Shown here one piece after another: positions 57,122-64,000 of a stretch of 64,000 nucleotides of DNA (positions are counted from its first letter, which is position 1; the number at the start of each line of letters is the position of its first letter). Under the pieces are notes generated by a model, which was not told the DNA's origin, made no database searches, and was given only the letters and a program-made list of their open reading frames with translations. The stretch spans positions 1,595,831 to 1,659,830 of the forward strand of contig JAOWBW010000192.1 of assembly GCA_026119855.1 (NCBI GenBank), written 5' to 3'. The translations under genes were made by a program, and so were the position numbers. The DNA comes from Campanula takesimana. Lineage: Eukaryota; Streptophyta; Magnoliopsida; Asterales; Campanulaceae.

Positions 57122-60100
57122 ATGTCTATATTTCAGGTTCTTTGTTTCATGGCTGGATCTTCAAAAGCTAGAAATTATGAATGGATTCTCGATAGTGGGT
57201 GTTCAAGACACATGACTGGAGATGAATCCTTATTAGAAGATGTCCATGAAGAAAGAGGTCCCTCCGTAACATTTGGCGATAATAACAAAGGTCAAGTTGT
57301 AGCATATGGAAAGCTCAAGAAAGACAAAGTGTGCATTGAAAGAGTCTCACTCGTGGAAGGGCTCAAGCACAACTTATTATCCATATCTCAATTCTGCGAC
57401 AAAGGATTAGAATGCCATTTTACTTCAACGCAATGTCTTATCAAGAATGGCAAAACTGGAGCTATCTTACTCACGGGATATCGTAAGACAAATATTTATA
57501 TTATTGATTTTCATAGTATGAACTCTAGTACTAATCTTTGTTTTGTAGCAAAAAGTGTGAACAAAATAGTTGGCTGTGGCACAAGCGCTTAAGTCACTTG
57601 AACTTCAAGTATCTATCTAAACTCAGCAGGAATAATCTTGTCAAAGGACTTCCCAAAGTTGCTGATCATCATGACAAAAAGTGCGCCGCATGTCAACTTG
57701 GCAAACAACCGAAGCAGTCATTTTCAAGCAAGTCAAATCCTTCAACTACAAGATGTTTGCAACTGCTTCACATTGATCTATTTGGACCAGTTTCCACCGC
57801 AAGCATTCGTAGAAACAAGTATACTCTAGTTGTGGTGGATGATTATTCAAGATATACATGGGTAGAGATGATGATTACAAAAGATGATTGTTATGATATT
57901 CTCACTACCTTATTTCGACTGCTCCAAACCCAAAAAGAAGATGACATCGTTAGTGTTCGATCCGACAATGGAACAGAATTCAAAAATAACGGTGTTGCTC
58001 GATATTGTGAAGATCATGGGATAGATCACAACTTTTCAACCGCTGGAGTTCCTCAACAAAATGGCGTCGTTGAACGAAAGAATAGAACGTTGATTGAAGC
58101 GGGAAAGACGATGATAGCTGAAGCTAAATTGCCTAAGTACTTTTGGGAAGAAGCTATCAACACTGCATGTTTTACTCAAAATCGTTCCCTCATCAACAAA
58201 CTTCACAACAAGACTCCGTATGAACTTTGGCGTGGTAGAACTCCCAACATTGCATTCTTCAAGATCTTTGGTTGCAAATGTTATATCCTCTACAACGGAA
58301 ACGAACATAGAGGTAAATTCGATGCCAAAGCCGACGAAGGTATTTTTGTTGGGTATGCCAAACACTCTAAAGCTTTTCGTGTTTTTAATAGAACTACATT
58401 AGTGATAATTGAATCTGTACATGTTACTTTTGATGAACATTCTCTCCTTGAGCCACATTTGGCTCCAAATGTTGCTGATGATTCTATTGAGCTAAATGAT
58501 ACAGGTGCTCCTATTTATGTTGCGCCCACTCAAGATCAGAATCTATCAACACAAGGAAATCCATCTACATCAAATGCGCCTAATTCAATGTATAATGCGC
58601 CTGGTGAATCATCAATTGCGCCTCACTCAAATGATGCGCCTCATGATTCCTCTCACGCGCCTATTTCTACTGCTGCATCTGGTGTAAACCCAAATTTCAA
58701 TTCTGAGCCAGTTCAACCCCCAAATTTCAATGACTTTGAATCTGGTGAAGATATACCAATTGAAGACCTTCAAGTTACTACGACTCAACCTAACTTACCT
58801 CCTGAAATTCGTGAAGTTAGAGGTCACCCAATTGCTAATATCATCGGTGATCTACAAGTTGGTGTTCGTACAAGGAGAGCTACAAACTTTGATGCTTACA
58901 CTGCTTTTATCTCTCAAATTGAACCGAAGAAGGCTGATGAAGCGCTCCAAGATCCTAATTGGGTTATTGCAATGCAAGAAGAACTCAATCAATTTGAACG
59001 ATGTAAGGTTGGACTCTTGTTCCAAGACCAAATGATCAAGGAGTGATTGGTACGAAATGGGTGTTCAGGAACAAGATGGATGAGAATGGAACCATCACGA
59101 GAAACAAAGCAAGATTGGTTGCACAAGGCTATAGGCAAGAAGAAGGAATTGATTACGATGAACCTTTGCGCCCGTAGCAAGACTTGAAGCTATTAGATTA
59201 TTTCTAGCTTACGCCGCTCACAAGAACTTCAAGTTATATCAAATGGATGTGAAGAGCGCGTTTCTAAATGGTGAACTCCAAGAAACAAGTCTATGTTGCT
59301 CAACCACCTGGGTTTGAAGATTCACAATTTCCAAATCATGTGTACAAACTCCAGAAAGCTTTGTATGGACTCAAACAAGCACCAAGAGCATGGTATGATA
59401 CACTATCCAAGTTTCTCATCGAAAAAGGCTTCACTCGCGGTAAAATCGATACAACTCTTTTCATTGCCAAACATAATGGTCATAAATTACTTGTTCAAAT
59501 TTATGTCGATGATATTATATTTGGTTCTACTAATGAATTGTTGTGCAAGCGTTTTGAGAAACTAATGAAGAGCAAGTTTGAAATGAGCATGATGGGAGAA
59601 CTCACATTCTTCCTCGGGCTTCAAATCAAGCAAATGAGTGAAGGCATTTTTATCAACCAATCCAAATACACAAAGGACTTAATCAAGAAGTTTGGACTTG
59701 AGAACGCTAAATCATACGATACTCCAATGGCCACCGGCAACAAACTCGACAAAGATCTAAAAGGTAAACGTGTTGATCAAACGCTCTATCGAGGTATGAT
59801 TGGAATCACTCTTTATCTTACTGCTAGTAGGCCCGATATTATGTTTAGTGTTTGTGTTTGTGCTCGTTATCAATCCGACCCTAGAGAAGCACACTTAATT
59901 GCTGTGAAACGTATTATAAGATATCTCTCTGGCACTGTTAACCTTGGACTTTGGTACACCAAAGATTCGAACTTTAAACTTGTAGGTTACTCAGATGCGG
60001 ATTAGCAGCATGCACAATTGATAGGAAAAGCACAAGTGGCACTTGTCATTTCCGGATATAGACTTGTGTCATGGGCGAGTAAGAAACAAGCTTCAGTATC

Positions 60101-60408
60101 TGTCTCAACAAACCGAAGCCGAAATATCGCTGCGGGAAGTTGTTGTTGTCAAATACTCTGGATGAAGCAGCAATTGGTGGACTATGATATCAGAAGAAAA
60201 TTGTCCTATCTACTGCGACAACACATCAACAATTGCGGTTTCTGAAAATCCTGTCATGCACTCAAAGACCAAGCACATCGACATCAAATATCACTTCCTC
60301 AAAGACCACGTGGAGAAAGGCAATATTCATTTGGAACACGTGGGAACCGACTATCAAATCGCCGACATTCTAACTAAAGCACTTGACGCGAAACGGTTCA
60401 TGTTTTGA
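57122..60408 (+). pseudogene. Sirevirus-like pol (protease, integrase, RT, RNase H), broken
   Basis: Protease WILDSGCSRHMTGD is near 57180. The frame shifts near 57570 into a 1.5-kb open stretch with the pre-integrase HLNFKYLSKL, integrase HIDLFGPV, VRSDNGTEFKN and PQQNGVVERKNRT (Asp, Asp, Glu intact), then a long Ala-Pro-dotted linker. A shift near 59005 enters RT; another near 59280 leads to QIYVDDIIFGSTN (catalytic DD). A TAG replaces one codon at 60003, and RNase H (SWASKKQASVSVST, YCDNTSTIAVSENPV) is split by two more shifts. It ends DILTKALDAKRF near 60400. Confidence 0.85.
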
Positions 60409-61392
60409 GAGGTGAAATGGGTATGCTTGAACTCAACTAAATTCAATATAGTTTTTGTCAATACTAATGATTTTATGTTGTGTTGAGTTATGAGTATATT
60501 AGGTACAAATGATTAAATCAATTTTTCAAAAGTTTCAAAGAAACTGCGCCATCTATGCGCCCTACTACTGCGCGCCCATCTCTCGTTTTCTGCGCGCACA
60601 ATATCTGCGCGCCTATCAATTCATGCGCGGCGCTCAACCATCTTTGCGCGCCTTGATGTGTAATGCGCCTTGATGAATAATGCGCCTAGATGAGTATGCG
60701 CCTTGCTGAAGTAATGCGCCTCTTCATGCGCGCATTAACTATTTCGGCTCAATCATTTCTCAAAATTCAATTTCAATGATTGAACGTATTAAATACACAA
60801 GTACCAGGTATGTTCATTCTGTTCATTTATTATAGGAATCTATGTCTTTTGACATTCCTTTAATTGTTCAAGGGTACTTGTGCAATTAAAATTTTTCCCT
60901 CGTTTTACGTTTTTCGAAAAAAATTTATTTTGGGATATATTTCTTGCACCCCAAACTTACACCAAAATAGATGTTTTTGGTGTTTGTGCAAAAATTAGTC
61001 AAAATTGCTCATACACTTAAAAGGAAAGTGGAGCAGTTTTTCAAAAACCTAAATGTCACATCATGACACTTTAGGTCATTCAGCCATTAATGCCCTTCAA
61101 ATCCCAAAAATCCCTCATTAATGAATGTCCTTTTTGTCATGAGAGCCGCCATTTTCAAAATCCCTCATAAATGCCATCCTTTCAACTTCCCATCTTTTAA
61201 ATTTTTGACTGTATTTTTTTCCATATCTGTGCAAGTTTTTAAACCTAAACCTATATATTCATCATCACCTTCTATCCTTCCTACCTACTCTATTTCACTC
61301 TCTCTCTCCCGTCTCACTCTCTCTCCCAGAACTCGTCTCTCTCTCTCTTTTCTTCTTCATTTTTTCTCTTCATTTTACATATATATAAGTTT
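60409..61392 (+). other. Spacer between pol and the third ORF
   Basis: About ten TGCGCC-type words are clustered at 60545-60735 (several extended to TGCGCGCC). Then AT-rich sequence and a CT-rich stretch (61290-61370) that could be the promoter or leader of the third ORF. No ORF. Confidence 0.5.
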
Positions 61393-63960
61393 ATGGGTCC
61401 TAAGAAAGCATCAACATCTACACAAGACGATATGGTATGAATTCTCAACCTTAATCTCCGTATATTTCTGTTTTTTTCGTCATTTTCAGTGATGTTTTTC
61501 GTTTTTAAAACCCGGATTCTTTTTCCTTTGATTTCTCTTGTTTCAATGATCCGTTTTCTATATCGTTTGTTGGGTTGTGTTCTATTATTGATTTCGAATC
61601 TTTTAAAAACCAACATTTTAACGATCAATGCTCTGTTTGTTACAAATCTGAGTTTTTGTTTTCGAAATTTTTCAAAATTTTCGGGCATTCTTTTGATCAT
61701 TGGGCTTTCATTATTGATTTGTTCATATTTTTGTTTGCATATTTAGATTCCTTGTTGTAATGCGGTCATTTGATATATTATTTGTCTAGTTTGGTGAAGT
61801 TCATGATTTTCGTGTTCTTGGTGTTCTTCGAGCATTCAAGGGTCGTTCTTCGTGTTCTTCGTCATTTATGCATGTTTTGGTCTCTAAAAATTTTCAAACT
61901 TGTTTTCGAAAATTTGAATTTTTTGATTTTCATTTCTTTCATTTGAATGCTTGTTGTTTGTTTTTCTTACTAAGTAAAAATTTTCACGCTATGCGCCTAT
62001 GTACTTCTTTATGCGCCTATTTTTTATGCGCCTGAATGCCTTATGCGCCTCTACTTGTATATGCGCTTAAATCATTCTGCGCCTAAAAAACCTTATGCGC
62101 CTAACTTCGTACTTAGTCAAATTTCGTTGTTTTAATTTTTCCTTAGTATTCACATAGAACCATATTATGCGCCTTGTAACTCTATGCGCCTTTAATATTT
62201 CATGCGCCTAATTCAATCATGCGCCTTGATTCTCTATGATTTTGTGCGCCTGATTCAATTATGCGCCTATATATTTCATGCGCCTATGTTACTTTGATCA
62301 TTTTATGTTCTATGCGCCTATATCACTTCTAACATCAATCATTTTTTCAGGACCTTGCAAATTTCAAACTTGAAGAAACTCTTGATCTATTAGAGTTATC
62401 TGGTGAAGTGATGGGAAGAGAAATAATAGAGACTCTGCGCGTCGCTGGTCTGCTCCCTTTATTCACCATGGACCAAGATTTCTTCTCTGCGCTCCTCGTG
62501 GATGAGTTCTTTTCCACTGCTGTTCTAGTGGAAATTGATGTAAATGGGCGCACCCACTACCGGATTGAGGCGCGCGTTCAAAATATTGACGTGCATATTT
62601 CTTCATCTGTGATTCGACACTTGCTCGGTTTTCCATCTACCGGTGAAGATCGCATTATTGGGCGCCCGATGACTTACTCTGTTGATGATCAGAACAAGAT
62701 GGCTGCCTCACTTCTAAATATTCCAACGCTTCAAAAACAATATCAAAAACACCGAAATTCGAGATGGTGGAGAACTCTTGACTCACATCGCGCATTTGGT
62801 GGGAACTTCTATAGTGTTCAAAACTGGGAACGTGAACCGATTCACGGTTGAACAATGGGAATACACAGCTGCGATCATGGCCAAGGAGAAGCTTCCACTG
62901 GCCTCACATTCTGTTCAAGACTCTGCGCGAGCAAATTGATAAATTTGTGAAGAATAAAAGTGATGGAAAGACCCGATTCCGCTCACACTGCCTTATTCTC
63001 ACAAAACTTTTTCTAACTTACCCTGAGTTAGTTAAGTTTTTGAATGAGAATCCGGAGTACAAGATCAACGATGTTCCAATGTTTGGTAAAGCTAGTTTGG
63101 ACCTCAAGAAGCGCAGGAAGAAGCCACAAAGCGCGCAAAAGGAATCCAATCAAGACTGTTGAAGGCTTAGTGGATGAAGACACAGAGTCCGATAATGCGC
63201 CAGTCCTTAAAAGCGCACCATTATTAAAGAGTGCAAGTGAAGGCAAGCGCTAGATCAAGCGCAGATCCCGTGCCAGGCGCAGATAAAAGCAAAGGCAAAC
63301 GGGTAGTTGATGACCCTACTCCTGCGCCTGTCAAACGCACTAGGTTTGAAACTGATGATGAGCGAGATCTGAGGCTAGCGCAGGAAGCCAGCAGGCTTGA
63401 GGCTCAACGAAAAAGAGATGAAGATTTTCTAGCCAAACAAGCTGCTGAGTCAGAAAAGTTGAGCGCATGAAAGGCGCCGGATCAAGCGCAGATATTGAGA
63501 AAGGGCCTTCTGTTTCCGCGCCTTCCCAGCGCGCTCCTTCTCAACGCGCCCCACTCCTCGTGCGCCCTCATTCAAATTTCAACCTTCCAATATGTCAAGG
63601 GTACAACTCCTCTCTGATTTCTTCGGTGATGACATTTCAGACATGAGGAACCCGTTCAGGGGGAGCAAGAGACCATCCCTCAGCGCACTCCTTCTCCAGT
63701 TGCGCCTCCACCTGGACCAGATCCGATCTCAACAGAAACTATTGATGTTGAAACAGTTGTTGTTGAAACTGTTGAGATTGAAACCGAAGATGAATTTGAG
63801 TCTCCTACTCATTCACCTCCTCCTGCGCCTCCATCTCCTTCTGCGCCCCTTCAAGATTCTGCGCCCCTTCAAGATGATGCGCCACTCTCTTCCCCTGCGC
63901 CTCCTCCTTCTGCTCCTGATTTGAGCGAGGTACTTTCCATTCTTCATTCTTTACAGCAGG
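61393..63960 (+). pseudogene. Spliced env-position third ORF, plant-transposon-protein-like domain, broken
   Basis: A short first exon 61393-61434 (MGPKKASTSTQDDM) with donor GTATGA joins, in phase 0, an exon at 62351 after TTTTTTCAG. The second exon encodes VMGREIIETLRVAGLLP and DEFFSTAVLVEIDVNGR, then VHISSSVIRHLLGFPSTGED. The layout, a deeply conserved FF/FY helix followed by a charged strand and a LLG/FYG turn, parallels ORF3 of the gypsy at 41014. Frameshifts occur near 62820, 62910, 63140 and 63480. The distal part is basic, then Pro/Ala-rich (PAPPSPSAPLQ), then Gln/Glu-rich at the window edge. No signal peptide or membrane helix is evident, so 'envelope' is positional only. Confidence 0.65.
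61435..62350 (+). other. Intron of the third ORF, packed with TGCGCCT words
   Basis: 916 bp bounded by GTATGA and TTTTTTCAG. The first half is T-rich. The stretch 61991-62319 has about 14 copies of TATGCGCCT or CATGCGCCT, spaced roughly 15-40 bp with no common longer unit, so it is a scattered-word array and not a tandem repeat. Confidence 0.6.
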
Positions 63961-64000
63961 GGCAAGAAAACTTAGAGCAAGGACAGGCTCATATCAAGTC

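Larger units (their letters stand above)
53130..64000 (+). mobile_element. Sirevirus-like Ty1-copia retrotransposon, running off the window
   Basis: 5' LTR (start provisional at TGTTGGG 53130, end CCAACA 54590), tRNA-iMet PBS, gag with two knuckles and a coiled coil, copia pol, then a third ORF with an intron in the env position. The 3' LTR lies beyond 64000. The long gag, the third ORF and the CCCCCCCC-TCTAGC LTR end fit Sireviruses. Frames are broken in many places. The heptamer TGCGCCT or its GCGCC core recurs roughly 55-60 times across LTR, UTRs, intron and ORFs. Confidence 0.85.

Overview
This is plant nuclear DNA, most likely from a core eudicot. The evidence is plant-type LTR retrotransposons (Angela-like copia, Sirevirus-like copia, Athila-like gypsy), CACTA, hAT and Mutator-like DNA transposons, GT-AG introns, and fragments of plant-specific gene families (RAWUL/DRIP-like, RBOH, plant mobile domain). 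No bacterial operons, rRNA, tRNA or CRISPR were seen. Nearly all of the window is transposable element (TE) sequence, much of it nested.

Layout. 1.5-19.3 kb: the C-terminal part of one minus-strand host gene whose last exons encode a RAWUL domain like that of DRIP/BMI1-type PRC1 RING proteins. Its introns hold a solo LTR (1818-2008), a full copia element (2460-10964), a decayed minus-strand copia with another LTR inside it, and a complete TRIM (14171-14672). A duplicated exon pair in the same gene is split by a hAT element (16319-18649) that itself contains a Mutator-like element (17130-18071). 19.3-24.2 kb: AT-rich DNA with no gene recognised. 24.2-29.1 kb: a minus-strand gypsy RT relic cut by a CACTA element (24400-28683) that carries captured RBOH (NADPH oxidase) exons. 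29.1-33.1 kb: a second CACTA-like end, a degenerate tandem repeat and a four-exon plant-mobile-domain (MAIN-like) gene. 33112-44399: a young Athila-like gypsy element with a perfect 5-bp target duplication, near-identical LTRs, an intact pol and an extra third ORF. 44.4-53.1 kb: a promoter-like fragment, then a minus-strand LTR (44825-45732) and its internal region, made almost entirely of minisatellites (112, 56, about 28 and 38 bp). 53.1-64 kb: a Sirevirus-like copia with gag, pol and a spliced env-like third ORF that runs off the window.

Three cross-cutting patterns stand out. (1) Several unrelated elements carry clusters of one short CpG-rich, mostly palindromic word, and in the LTRs the cluster lies about 50-420 bp upstream of the TATA box. 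The words are GCGRCCGCAC in the Angela-like copia, the Athila-like gypsy and a third LTR; TGCGCCT in the Sirevirus-like copia, where it also occurs inside ORFs read as Ala-Pro; CTCGTACGAG pairs near the PMD gene and at 44.5 kb; and TTGGCCGCGTGGCCAA in the minus-strand LTR. (2) A two-stem hairpin with compensatory base changes recurs in different elements, in the sense orientation where the host element's strand is known. (3) Two small LTR families carry a U-snRNA-type USE plus TATA box at exactly Pol III spacing (24 bp). Many TE reading frames are broken by single-base shifts even where LTRs are about 99% identical, so either recent decay or uncorrected long-read indels must be considered. All counts and identities here were made by eye.
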